From the NCBI RefSeq assembly GCF_000004195.4, contig NC_030678.2, forward strand, positions 36,747,701 through 36,811,700: a stretch of DNA of 64,000 nucleotides. The letters are read 5' to 3'. Source of the stretch: Xenopus tropicalis (lineage: Eukaryota > Chordata > Amphibia > Anura > Pipidae). Within the stretch, counting starts at the first letter, position 1, and every line of letters starts with the position of its first letter. Under the pieces are notes generated by a model. It was not told the origin of the DNA and searched no databases. It saw only the letters and a list, made by a program, of their open reading frames with translations. Positions 23,691-35,342 of the stretch are shown piece by piece. The translations under genes and the position numbers were made by a program.

Positions 23691-24600
23691 GTGCAGAAGA
23701 TCTCTTATCCTAGTGAAAAACCCCAATTGTAAAATATAAGGATATAAATCACAGAAGAATTGCATGACCATATAAAAGGTAATGGAACTCTGAGGTGACT
23801 TATAGGGATGAGCGGAATTTTTTTGGCATGTATTGATTTATGGCAAAATTCTGCATTTCGACAGAAAAAATTTTCTCCACAAAAAAGGTGCAAAAACTAT
23901 TCTTATAGACTCTTATTTTTTTTGTTTTGTTTTTACATGGAAAAAAGTAACAGCAAAAAAAAATCATTGCTAAAAATGCCCATTGACCAATGCATTTTGA
24001 GAATTTTTGCCGTTTCATGAATTTTTCCACAGTTTGGCAAAACGGGACAGATTCACTCATCACTAGTTACTTCTAATATCCTTATTTTTCAACAGGGGGT
24101 ACTTTTTTATTATAATAGACAAGTTTCAGTAAGTCATGTGACAGAAATTACATAATTAATCACAGATTAAAACTGATATCTATGGTTATGTCTCTGCCTC
24201 CATTCCCTTTCCATTCTGTACCACCTAATTGTTCCCCTCCACTTCACCCCCTGTCTCCGATACTTTCACTTCAATTTGCCACTGCCACTGTTACCCTTTA
24301 TTTTATTTCCTCCTGTCTTTCTTCCCTTTTACTTCAATTGTCCCATGTCTATGATCATCTCCTCTACCATCTCCTGCTCCCCTGTTAATGTTCCTGTTTT
24401 ATTTCCCCCCAGCAGTGCTCCTCCCCTTCACCACTACTTCATTTGGTGCAGGCTTTCTGGGGGCAATCTGTATGGCAGCAATGCAGAACAAGAGTAGGTG
24501 ACATCCAGCAGGCAGACAACTTGTAGGGAACAGCAGTGGGCAGCACCATTTCTAAGGATATAATTTACAGGATATTCTTGGCTCTTTTGTATTATATATA
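23691..24600. mobile_element. Interspersed repeat family B, interrupted by F1
   Basis: It shares ATGACCATATAAAAG, TTTCAGTAAGTC, TGACAGAAATTACAT and ATTTACAGG steps with 37905-38165. The middle is T/C-rich (24180-24420). Family identity and ends are unknown to me. The F1 insertion at 23803-24065 splits the left part. Confidence 0.5.
23803..24065. mobile_element. F1 hAT-type MITE (263 bp)
   Basis: Ends TAGGGATGAGCGGAA and ATTCACTCATCACTA, flanked by GTGACTTA (23795-23802) and GTTACTTC (24066-24073), matching at six of eight positions. Inserted into family B. Confidence 0.78.
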
Positions 24601-24604
24601 TATC

Positions 24605-24653
24605 ATTGCATCCTGATGAGGATCCTGCGAGGGTTGAAACGCCTAGATGCGAT
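24605..24653 (+). ncRNA. Hammerhead-ribozyme-like motif
   Basis: Type-I hammerhead layout can be read directly. Stem I is ATTGCATC (24605-24612) with GATGCGAT (24646-24653), eight pairs with one wobble. The core CTGATGA is at 24613-24619. Stem II is GATCC, loop TGCGA, GGGTT (24621-24635). Core GAA is at 24636-24638. Stem III is ACGCCT (24639-24644), and A 24645 sits at the cleavage position. All conserved core bases are present. Stem III is one change from the palindrome ACGCGT, which weakens it. Similar motifs with very short stem III are known in Penelope-like elements. The sequence after it (AATAAACGG...) may be the rest of such an element. Confidence 0.65.
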
Positions 24654-24776
24654 AATTGAATAAACGGACTGTTGATAAATATTTTGCCGTGAATGCTTTC
24701 TACATATTTGCTTTGTATTTTTTGGCTTGGCCCCGGCCGTTATCTATGGAGTGGTGAGTGCCGATTTTTCGTAGAC

Positions 24777-24780
<4 letters not shown>

Positions 24781-24814
<34 letters not shown>
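24781..24814. repeat. (TA)n microsatellite
   Basis: Seventeen uninterrupted TA dinucleotides. Confidence 0.97.
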
Positions 24815-24817
<3 letters not shown>

Positions 24818-25345
24818 TATATTATATGTATAACATAAATAGATACAACAATATGACAAGCATTCTTTTTTAGCCTCACACAAAACTTCTGTCTTGTCCC
24901 ATGATGCCACCTTACATCTCAATGGACCATTAATAGCAGAAAAACCGAATAGCAAGCAATAAGATAAAGTATGATCTGAAAATTATTGAAGCAAGGTATT
25001 TTTGTTATTTTAAAGCAATTTGATCTGACAGTAAAGTGCTAGTATATGGCTTCAAGGATGATTGTAAAGCCTGTGAGATGTTATAAAGCCCATCTGTATC
25101 CTATTCAGTTGTGTCCTAAATGTAAAAGCTGATGTGAAATATAATTGGGCCCATTATTGTCCGAGCAACTCTCCAGTATTTTGTAGAAATGTAGTTGTGT
25201 GATGCACAGGCTACTTTATTTCATTTGGCTGAGGGTCTAAACTGAGCTGACATAGATTTTAGAAACTTAGATTCTTTGCCACCAGTTAGATCTGAGGAAA
25301 TATGAAAGTACATGAATAAAAAAGTTTGAAATAATTAAATCAATT
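24815..25345. other. Gene-free stretch
   Basis: Nothing supported. Confidence 0.4.
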
Positions 25346-25441
25346 TTAAAGGGACACTAAACCCAACTGTAAAGATGTCCCACTGCGCCCCCTAGTTCTC
25401 TGATGAAAAACATAATTACACATGACTGACTAAAAACTTTA

Positions 25442-25851
25442 TTAAAGGAGAAATAAAGTAAAAGTCACTTGGGGGTACCAAAATGTTAGGCACCCCCAAG
25501 TGACTTTAACCGCCTACATTTTCCCTCAGGCTGGTGCCCCTGTTTGCAGAAAACAGCACCAGCCCGGGGTAGCAGCAATCACTTCCTCCCTTGTAATTCG
25601 CTGCGCGCGCATGCACAGTAGATTGAAAAGCCGAACTTAAACATTAAAGTCGGCTTTTCACTCTACCGCGCACACGCCAACCACTGGCATTTCAGCCAAT
25701 GGAAGCAGGAAGGAGGAAGCAATCCCCGGGCTGGTGCTGTTTTCTGCGAACAGGGGCACCAGCCCGGGGGAAAATGTAGGCGGTTAAAGTCACTTGGGGG
25801 TGCCTAACATTTTGGCACCCCCAAGTGATTTTGCCTTTCCTTCTCCTTTAA
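25442..25851. mobile_element. F4 T2-like MITE, inner element (410 bp)
   Basis: It begins TTAAAGGAGAAATAAAG and its right end is the inverted TTAAAGGAGAAGGAAAG. Both arms continue through TCACTTGGGGGT, AAAATGTTAGGCACCCC and GGCTGGTGCCCCTGTT for about 180 bases, so it is nearly all terminal inverted repeat. Confidence 0.85.
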
Positions 25852-26107
25852 AGATGCAAGAGAATTGGCCAATGGGAATGCTGATTCCCAGCACTATGTC
25901 AGGCATCCTTCTGTTATCTTACATATAGAGATAATTATGTCATTTTTTTCCCTTCATTATATGACACAGGAATCAGACATGGGGATAAAGGAGAGACTTG
26001 TTCAGTGCTGGGAAACTGTGCTTAATGCTCCCAACTCCAATTGCAGGAACAGAGAACAGGGAGCCAGATTTACACAGATCAGCTGGGATTCTCATTGGAG
26101 GATTTTC

Positions 26108-26420
26108 TTTTGTCCCAGCATTCTGTCTGACCTGGTTCCTCAGTTAGAAGTTGATCGTTTCCTTTGCTTCCTTGTGCGGAGTGAAGCCCCGCCCCCACTT
26201 CCTGTTCAGTTCTCTCATCACTTTGACTACTGTAGTCGAAGTGGAGAACCTTCTGCGCATGCCTGGAGGCAGCAGGAGCCAGTCTGTGCATGAGCAGGTT
26301 TTTTTTTTTTGATGAGAGACCTGAACAGGAAGTGGGGGGGGGCTCTATTCTGCACAAGGAAGCAAAGGAAACAATCAACTTCTAACTGAGGAACCAGGTC
26401 AGAGAGAATGCTGGGACAAA
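26108..26420. repeat. Large palindrome inside the outer F4 element
   Basis: Arms 26108-26220 and 26311-26420 are inverted copies (TTTGTCCCAGCATTCTGTCT to the matching CTGGGACAAA end) with few differences, separated by about 90 bases that include a TTT run. Confidence 0.88.
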
Positions 26421-26491
26421 GGTAGGTAATTCTGGAGACTGTTTAGAGTAATTGTACTGATAGCAAAAAAAAAGGTTTACTTATCCTTTAA

Positions 26492-28202
26492 AACTGGCCT
26501 AAATTACTAGGTCCAGATACAAGTGAATAGGTCTGGTGAGTGTTTTGCTTTTGCCCAACTTTGGAGAACTTTTAGGAAAAAGAGTCAAAGGAAAAATGAT
26601 GTGGGTAGTGTGAAAATTGTTTCTTAAAACTGTTACTTATACTTTATTGCTAAAAATGGCTTGTGAATTTGTTACATACCTTTCACTGACAATAAACCTG
26701 ACACTGCAAAAACATCTAAATGCTTTTCATAAATATCCTTCTGGAAAATGAGTATAAAAGTTCCTTTTTAAGCTTTTTTTCATTTAGATGCACTGATACT
26801 GCCTAAGCATGCAAGTTCTGAAATTTATATCCAGAAGGCAAGAAGCACCATGGCTGTCATGCACTAGTACAGAGAACTGTATGGATTTCTCTCCCTAAAC
26901 AAACCGAGATAAATTCCTGCACAAGTTCCTAGCTCATAAATAAACATACGCATTTCAAAGGAGTGGGCAGCCACGGGGGAAATATTCTTGAATTAATAAC
27001 CTTATTGTAGAGAGTTCTCAAACATGAACATGTTATAATAGAAATAGTTACAATATCTCAAGTACTAACAAGGTTATGCTTTATTTTTTTACCATTTACT
27101 GAATTCTTCATTAGGTATACATGTTTGCTCCTTGAAGAAAAGAGGCATATTCCCATGAGATATTTAGTGTGCATTTTGAAGTGTTTACATATTGAATTAA
27201 CTTTTCAAGATGAAACTAAGGCTACTACAAACACCAGCACTGCACTTTATCATTTCAAACTCATTTTAAAAGAATGTTCTTATTATTTTCACAAGAGAAC
27301 TAAATACTGCAATGGAAATGCTCTTCCCAGCCAGCAGTCACATATTGGCCTAATGCACACCATAATGCAGAAGGATGCAGATGAAGATGACGTTACAATA
27401 TTTCAGGTGTAGGTTCTGGATCCACAAGCAGACAGTAAGAACATAAGATGGTCAACTGGTTTCCTCTTGAGCTTATCGGCATATGTTTTTATTTAAAAGT
27501 CTTTCATTCCATTCCATTGGTCATAGCATGGTCATTAATAGTCATAAAAGTCCCTCCAACTGCCACCAAATCTCCCAATCTTTCAGTTGTAAAGAACCAG
27601 AAACAAAAAAAACGTTAGAACAAAATATTTCTGCAAAACATGACACATGATATTTGGACCTATGTACCACAATGTGTGATCTCCCATCAGTTGGGATTCT
27701 GTTTGCTCTTTGATGGCTTTAAATCCTAATATAGTTCTGGCCCAGGGTACATATAGGATGCTTCTGACCATTCCTACTTATTTGTAAATAAGGCCCTATC
27801 CTGGCATGAAGGTATTGCCCAGCAGCTTCTATTATGTTCCTGAAATTTCTGTATTTTGGCTTTGTTATAGTTTTTAATGTACTGAAATCCTGCAACCAAG
27901 TGCTAACAAAAATGTCAGAACCATTTGAGATGTGTCATTTATTAACACTGTCACTGTGTCTAAGGCCAGACCCCCGTCCCATAAGCTCCATGATATCAGT
28001 GCACTGACGGGCACAGCATTGGCCTGTAAGTGCGCATACACAGAGTGGATTTGGGTGCAGAAACATGAAAGTATGCATTTTTGCTCTAATATCCGCTCAC
28101 TAGTGTTCCACTGGCCTACAGCTATTGGTGAGGTAAGGAATGGGGGGGAATACTGTTTACCATATTTCTACAGCAGTTAAAAATATTTTTGGTGAAATAC
28201 AT
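26492..28202. other. Gene-free stretch
   Basis: A 95-aa frame at 27125-27412 has no recognised domain, no splice context I can support, and ordinary composition. Nothing else is seen. Confidence 0.4.
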
Positions 28203-28432
28203 TACAGGTATGGGATCCCTTATCAGAAAACTAGTAATCCCAAAAGATTTCAATTACGAGAAGGCCATCTCCCATAGAGTCTATTTTAAGCAAACAAAAA
28301 TTTTCTTTATTTCCTTACTTATAAAAAAAAGTACCTTGTACTTGGTCCCAACTAAGATATAATAAATCCTTATTGGAAGCAAAACCTATTGTATTGAGTT
28401 TAATGATTAAATGATGTTTAAGTAGACAAGGG
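28203..28432 (+). mobile_element. F5 repeat, right end lost
   Basis: TACAGGTATGGGATCCC at the start and GTACCTTGTACTTGGTCCC inside. It stops after AAGTAGACAAGGG where full copies continue with the second inverted end. Confidence 0.75.
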
Positions 28433-28597
28433 AGGATTATTTATCAAAAATTTGCATTAGTGAATTTTAGTGAATGTTACCGAACTAGAATGTTTGCTTA
28501 TTTTGGATCTAAAAACTTAATCAAATAAAATTGTAAAAAAAATGAATTTGTATTCTACTCTATTTTCAATAGGTGAATTAAAAAAAAATCACTTAAA

Positions 28598-28760
28598 GGC
28601 AAATGCCAGTGGTCGGCGCATGCACAGTAAAGCGAAAGGCCGAACTTTAACAGAGAAGTCGGCTTTTCATTCTACTGCGCATGCGCCGACCACTGGCATT
28701 TGCCGAAAAACGAAGGAGGAAGCGCTGCAGCTACCCCGGGCTGGTGCTGTTTTCTCGTAG
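28598..28760. mobile_element. F4-derived palindrome fragment
   Basis: Arms 28598-28625 and 28677-28704 are inverted with one difference. The sequence (GCCAGTGGTCGGCGC, AGTCGGCTTTTCA, CCCCGGGCTGGTGCTG) is the central part of the inner F4 element at 25442. The TTAAAGG-like left edge is at 28593. Confidence 0.7.
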
Positions 28761-28764
28761 AGGC

Positions 28765-29290
28765 CATGATGATCAATGAAAGGAAACTTTAATAGTGAAG
28801 TAACAGTATGGATATACAGATTTGAATAGTTGAAAACGGCAGGCAGAGACACAATCCAAAATCAGGCTGAAAGTCAGGGCTAGCAGCAATCGAACAGAGT
28901 CGAGGACAGGCCAAGGGTCAGAACCAGAAAATCTGAGACCAGGACAAGGAAGGGCACCAGAGAATTGGAATAAGGCAGAGAGAAGGAACAGGACACGGAA
29001 TCTGGAGCTTGGAACCAGAAGGGGGTCACAAGATCAATAATACTGGAACAAGGGACATGGGAATCAGTGGCAAGATGACAGAAACAGCTTAATGACCAAG
29101 CAAGGTGCAATGGTCAGAACCAGGCTTATAAAGGGTCAAGATTACCAGATAGGAAACACATGGGGGTAATAAAGTGGGTGGAGGAAGGGAGGAGACAGCA
29201 GAAGTACAAGGAGAATGACAGGTACCAGGTCCTGGTCGACCACCTCACCCCTACACCTTTAACCCCCCGTACTTTGGCGTGCATGCGCAG
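28765..29290 (-). mobile_element. Gypsy-type LTR-like sequence
   Basis: On the minus strand, CCCTTTATAAGCC (complement of 29122-29137) is a good TATA box, followed by a long T/C-rich block of CTGTTCC, CTGGTTC and GACCC steps and then an ATTAAAG polyadenylation-like signal near 28790. This order matches solo gypsy LTRs. Ends are not resolved and no gag-pol is attached. Confidence 0.5.
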
Positions 29291-29368
29291 TTCAGGGGGG
29301 GGGCAATGTGATGGGTCATTGCCCCCACCACTAATGACAAGCGGTGGGGGCAGTGACAAAGGAGGAGG

Positions 29369-29452
29369 ACTAGGGGTAGGCAGGAGAAGCTTTTGCCCGG
29401 CGCCCCCTAATCATTGTGCCCTAGGCAGCTGCCTCTTCTGCCTACCCCTAGT
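29369..29452. repeat. 22-bp inverted repeat of a small fold-back family
   Basis: Arms 29369-29390 and 29431-29452 pair with two differences (ACTAGGGGTAGGCAG and CTGCCTACCCCTAGT). Pieces of the same family occur at 18358-18420 and 56507-56550. Confidence 0.75.
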
Positions 29453-29462
29453 TCCCTGACAG

Positions 29463-32400
29463 GTACATCAAGAATTCAACATGTGCAACACTAAGGTCCT
29501 CCAGCGGTGCAATAGGTAACTGCTTGAGTAGTTCAGCACAGAGTCCAGAGTTAGAAACCCGGTAAATCCTGGCACTAATTTAACTTGTAAACTGCCTGCA
29601 AAATGTATTGCTAGAGTAAATCTGACAGTTTCACCTAATTCTTCACTGTTAAAGTGAACAACATTCCATATACTGTATATTTTGTAAAGGATTTTCCTGT
29701 TATAAACTCTTGAAGCATAAACCTTTATAATGGTTTAAACTGTCTCCTTTACCCAACACAGAGTGGAGAGAACTGGTTGGTAGGTCTGTTAATGCTGTGT
29801 AACTCAAGATTCTCTTTCCTACAGGGAAAATAAAATAAAAAATAACAATAAGGTTATTATTAAAAAAAAAATAATAAAATAAAAAATGATTTTATGGGAT
29901 AGAATGTTGGATTTTGTTACTGAACTCAAGCACAGTCTGCAATGATAAGTTCCTTCTCCCATACCATTTCATAAAGTTTCCAATTTATCAACAGTGCCTT
30001 GATTCTTAATTTCTGTTACTTTTTTTCTTATGTGTTAATGATACAATTTGTTTCCTGTAGATTGAATTAGTGCCAAATTGATTGTCTTAAATGATTCAGA
30101 CATCTATTTAGATTTTTTTTCCCTTGAACAAATGATATTCTGAATTGATGTTTGGATCGTTAAACACTTGTGATGCCATGTGAGTTTTACCCTTGTAACA
30201 GTTATTTCTTTTCTTTTTAGCTTAAAAAATGATGCCTCTGTACCCTTAAGTTTTGCCATAAATATTTTTGTATTGGCCACTTTTGAGTTTAGATTGGTAA
30301 TTATACTGCTTATCCTAAAATGATTTCAATATTCAGAAGTAAATGATACCACGTAAGAAAGTTTATCATAGCTGATAGACTGGCACAGTACTCATTTTAC
30401 TGGATTTTTATGAACCCAAAGCTTCCATCATTTTTTGAATTTCTGCATGAAAACTGATCACTTGCTGCTAAGTATATGGTATATTGGATTTTTCCCTGGC
30501 TACTGTCTAGCCTTGAATATGTCTTACATATTCATTAATAGTTTTACAGGCTTTTACAGATGTTTTTGCTTGTGAAATCTCTGGCACAGAAGAACACTAG
30601 ATTGAATTTTTTTAGCCGAAAGTATGTAGGAAATGAGTTTTAGATTTATCACATAACATGCTTATTAAAGCAGGCTGAAAATTTTAATAGCAGAGAGATT
30701 TTTTTGATGAGATCTGAGACCATTTTGGTAGATTTATAGTACGTGTAAGAGTTCAGCCCAGAATGCATTTAGTTAGTGACTGTGCCTGAGTTCCCTGTGC
30801 TCTCCCCCTAACTACAGATTAGTATGAGACAAATAAAGATATTCTTTATATAGAAGATAGAATATATTGGCCTCTGTTTATAGCTCTTACAAGTCTCCCT
30901 ACCTATTTTGTTGCCACTATTTGCATAGTTGCCCTGGCCCTCTCCATGTCATTACTCTCCATGATAGCCCCTCCCTCTTCTCAATGAACAACCCACCCCC
31001 CGCACTAATACATTTTTAATGAAACCTCTCCTGGACACCTTTTTTGGGCTCTTTTCCTCTCCTTTCTCCTGTTTCCAGGGGAAAGAGCAGGGTCTTGCTG
31101 GTTAGCATCCCAGAGATAGGGGTTTTGCCTGCAGTATGTGGCTTTCCCCTGCAGCTGTCGTCAACTTCCCGCAGGCCTCAGATTGGGGACTTACGATGCT
31201 GCTTTCCCTGCACCTTAGTCCTACCAACCTGCCCCACCAAGGGTGTCCGGCGGCTTCGGGTTATGTCCTCTCTAGCCCATATGTTTATTTTTAGGCAGCA
31301 GGCAGGGGTGGCTGCAGCTTAGTTCAGTTAGAGCTGTTGCGAGTGTTCCTGGGTGCTGGCGTTCCTCCCCTTGTCATTCTATCAGTGCTTCATCACTTGT
31401 TTTGATCTTATCTAGTATTTATATAGTATTGTTTATGCGGCCCATTAAATAATGCTTAAAGGTTAAGTAAGCCCTTTTATTTTAAAAATCCATAAAAATA
31501 CAGACCATCAGGATGAGGACCTCATCAATGAGCTAATGCACTCCTCCTCCAATTGAATTTTTACACCTGCCCAATTGACATCTGCCCAAATTTCACCCAG
31601 GTATCCATTAGGTAGGCCTGTCTGAGGGCCCCATGGGCTGATAAACTGCCAGCTCAGGCCTTCAGACCACCTTTAGAAAGCACACAGGGTCAATGTTGGG
31701 AGAGCAGTATGTCATTTTGGGGATTGTTTAGAGTCTCTTTAGGGACTTCAAAATTAAAGGTTGACATATATACTTATATAATAAATGTGTTTGCACCAGC
31801 AATAAATGAATAACCAAAAAATAAGCGATACAAGTCAACCCAGAGCAAATAAGTTTTTAATAGCATAATCTTTTGCAAAGGAGCTTCTGGTCTTGGAGGG
31901 CTGGGGAAACATTGTTTCTTGCTTCAAGAAAGTATTTTTAACATTTCTGAGGAACATATCCCACCATGCTTTTCCTGACAATATGGTGGGATTATGCTAA
32001 GCATTGTAATCCAGTAACTTTTGGTTGGTGCAACACTAATATGGATGGAAGGTTTATTCATGTCATGTTTATGTGTATGCCATATAAGTAGACAATGCGC
32101 TTGCACAATGCTTCTTTAACTTTACCAAAACATTTAGTATTGTACTTTTCTGTTCTGTATTTGATGTAGGTGCTCCTTTAGCCCACAGTTTCGCAAACCT
32201 TGGGGCAGGCCCAGGGGTACATAAATAACCCCTAGGCCACAAGGTTAATTATTTGCTGTCTTAAATATTCCTGAAGCCAGGCTAAATGATTTATACAGTG
32301 GTAATGGTATGACTTATTTTGGTCATATGATGTGGTCCATTACAATCACAATCAGTAGGGTTTGGTATCATTACACCATGCCTAACTATTTTGAGAGCAT

Positions 32401-33542
32401 TCTGGAGAGAGTATCCACTGTCATTATTGTGGCTTTAGCAGTCATACTATATACAAAAAATTACAGGGCATATAACTTTTGTGCATAACTGATATCTAAA
32501 AACTTGGTTTATGCTGAGTCTATATGCTTACTAAATAATTCCCACAATATTTCAAGCCATGTGCTAGATACTGAATAATCTATGTTCGTAACTAATGATC
32601 TCCTGGTCTAATTCCTTAATTGTGTAAATCTATCAGTATGATGATCCTACTGTCAAAGACAAAACCAGAGAGGTTAAAATAAAGCATTATTTCTTATTAA
32701 TTTGTATTTTTTTGTGCCAAAATATGGTTTTGCTATGAAAAAACATGACATAATTTATTATGCATCAAAACTGTGACAAAGCTGAATGAAAAAATACGCC
32801 ATCTAAAAGCTGGTTTTTAGATGGTTTTAGATGTTTTGTGGTTATTTTACACTTGTGCAACATTACAAAAAAGTTGCCGTTTTTAAATTTTTTGTCTTTT
32901 TTAATTTTTGCTTTTTCAATTCGCAAATGAGTTTAGTCATGGCTTTAAAAACCTCTAAAACCACGAAAATGAGAATGTTGATGGTCCTCCCCATTGTTGC
33001 TTTCCATATTCATTGCACTCCCGGTTACAGTATACTTCCCTTACAAGCAAGAGAAATGTATCTTTAAGTTCATATCCTGTTCTCCGTGACCCAGTAGTTC
33101 CTTAAGGATCCAAGCATATGTCATTTAGCATTCTCTACCACCCTGCTCCAAAAGGCAAAGTGCAGCTATATTTCTGCAAAGGACATTTAGTTTATATTGA
33201 TTACTTTTGTCGGCCAAGCACGTACCTGTCATAAATGACCTACAAAGCTTTATTTCTGGGAAGAAACGTTTCTGCTGACATGCCACTCACTGCCCTCACT
33301 GTACATTTAAATTCTAGCGTGGTGATACAGAAACAGCCAGCAGCTTAATGTATAAACTTCCACAAGGCAATACTCCGTATGCAAAATAATACAGAAACTT
33401 ATAACTATAAATAAGTTATCTGGAGTCAGTCCAGATTTTGCACTGTTTTTGTTTTTCAAAACAAAGTTCAGTAGGTTTAGCTATATGGAGTTTCCCACAA
33501 TGCGGTAGTTCTTTTCTTCTTTTGTTTTAAACTAAATACATA
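29463..33542. other. Long gene-free stretch
   Basis: No gene is supported. A TTAAAGGTTAAGTAAGCCC at 31457-31475 looks like an F4 left end without a partner. A weak repeat at 31560-31670 (GCCCAATTGACATCTGCCC, GAGGGCCCCATGGGCTG) resembles 41580-41740. The part at 30930-31330 is richer in G+C, with a 92-aa frame that shows no recognised domain. The rest is A+T-rich. Confidence 0.4.
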
Positions 33543-33780
33543 TACAGGTATAGGACCTGTTATCCAGAATGCTTAGGACAGGGGTTTTCCAGATAAGATG
33601 ACTTTCCCTAATTTGGATCTCCATACCGTAAGTCTACTAAAAAATGTAGGATTGTTTTGCCTCCAGTAAGGATTAACAAAATCTTAGTCTGGATCAAATG
33701 CAAGGTATTGCTTTATTATTACAGAGAAAAGGGAAATCATTTTTAAAAATTAGAATTATTTGTTTATAATGGAGTCTGTG
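33543..33780 (-). mobile_element. F5 repeat, truncated by the next element
   Basis: It starts TACAGGTATAGGACCTG and has GGATCTCCATACCGTAAG, in minus orientation relative to 18630. It stops at GGAGTCTGTGG where another repeat (33781) begins. Confidence 0.75.
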
Positions 33781-34605
33781 GGGCCGATTCACGAAAGGCC
33801 AAAAAAACGAATGTTATTTATAGCATGCGTTAAAAATATTATCCCTTCTTATATTTGGAGAATTAACGATCGATTCACAAAAAAGACACTTGTCTGAATT
33901 AAGAATTAAGAAGCGATTTTACTGTCGTTATTTATGTTGCGATGACATATTTTTAAGCAATATTTTAAACCATGCAATATACTTATGCGTTATTTCATAG
34001 CACGCGATATTAGCACACACTATTACGCATGTAACCGTTACTTTCTGAAAACTACCCTTCTCCTGAAAATCCAGAGGATGCATCACTCTAGGACCAACAC
34101 ATACTTGATTCTCTTCTTCAGATTCCAGAAAATCAGACTGCAAACTCCATCTTGTCACCACAGACAATCACCAGCTGCAATGCTGTTTAGTAGCGCCTAC
34201 TCCTGGGAGGCGTTAAGTTTCACAGTAATTATCGCCACATTTTATGCTTTTAACGCTTAGAATATGTCTGTGAATTATGCGTTAGTATTATTTCTACTCA
34301 ATAATTATTGCAATGCGATGGAAATAACGCTTTGCGATAATTGAGATTTTTGCGCATTCGATATGAGTACTAACGCATGCGAAATTACTTTGATGAATTG
34401 CAACTTAATTAATGAACACTTTTTAATGCATAAAACTATGCGTTATGCGTTAAGGACCTTTAGTGAAAATATGTCTGTGCATTATGCGTTAGTATTATAT
34501 TTCTATTAGATAATTATCACAATGTGATGGACATGGCGCTTTGCGATAATTGAGATTTTTGCGCATGCGATATGAGTAGTAACGCATGTTAAATTAGTTT
34601 GAATG
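33781..34605. mobile_element. MITE-like repeat with an internal 207-bp tandem duplication
   Basis: It opens GGGCCGATTCACGAAAGG, like an F3 end. Two tandem units begin at 34261 and 34468 (AATATGTCTGTG..ATTATGCGTTAGTATTAT); the second stops near 34605. Recurrent short words such as GCGTTA, GCGATA and AACGCATGC run through the block. No matching opposite end was found. Confidence 0.55.
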
Positions 34606-35087
34606 CAATGTTTTGAAAGCAATGTTTTTCAAACCTCTCATACTACTGCCATTGTTTTAGGTTCAACATTTGCTTAAGGCTTCCTTTGCACAAGAAGGTT
34701 TTAGCTTGGTAATGTAAGTTTTCAATGATGTCTCTGGTTTAAAATAGCTCAAACTTCTCTATTCTCTTTATTATATTCCATATCCATAGTATACACAGCA
34801 GCTTGCTCCAAACCAATAACTCAAAAAGATTTTGTTTCCTTTTATCTGTTTCCTTAATAATACAGCTTCCCAGCCTTAAGTGTCAATACGTGCTTTAAGA
34901 ATTAGGTGAACCGAGCAATGTTAGAGTGCTTCTACTTGCTGGCTCTAGTACCTTGAAAAGGTGTAAACTTTTATATTTATGTCACTGTTGCTAATTGTTG
35001 TCATGTGTTTCTATTAGTTGTTCAATTTTTGGTTGTTGTACACTGATTTTATTACCAAACAGGTCTTCCATAACATTCATGTTTGGA
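34606..35087. other. Gene-free stretch
   Basis: Nothing supported. Confidence 0.4.
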
Positions 35088-35342
35088 TACAGATATGGGA
35101 CCTGTTATCTAGAATGCTTGGGATCTAGGGTTTTTTGGATAATTGGTATTTCTGTAATTTGGATCTCCATACTTTAATTCTACTAAAAATCATTTAAAAG
35201 TTAAATAAGCCCAATAGGGTCATTTTACCTCTAATAAGGAATAACTTCATCATATTGGAGATCCAATCATTTTCATTGAGTCTATGGGAGATGGGCTTCC
35301 CGTAATTCTGAGCTTTCTGGATAATGAGTTTCTGACCTGTAT
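35088..35342 (-). mobile_element. F5 repeat (255 bp)
   Basis: From TACAGATATGGGACCTG to TTCTGACCTGTA, in minus orientation, with TTGGATCTCCATAC and CTATGGGAGATGGGC inside. Slightly deleted relative to 18630. Confidence 0.78.

Larger units (their letters stand above)
25346..26491. mobile_element. F4 T2-like MITE, outer element of a nest
   Basis: Left end TTAAAGGGACACTAAACCC; reverse complement of the right end TTAAAGGATAAGTAAACC. A second F4 element (25442-25851) sits inside, close to the left end, and the right half is dominated by a palindrome at 26108-26420. The 142-aa and 99-aa frames here lie within repeat DNA and are not genes. Confidence 0.8.

Noticed and set aside
25865..26293. 142-residue plus-strand open frame
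   Set aside because: It is inside a T2-like MITE and partly in its palindrome.
31044..31322. Possible exon in a G+C-richer part
   Set aside because: The 92-residue frame has no recognised domain and I could not support splice sites on both sides.
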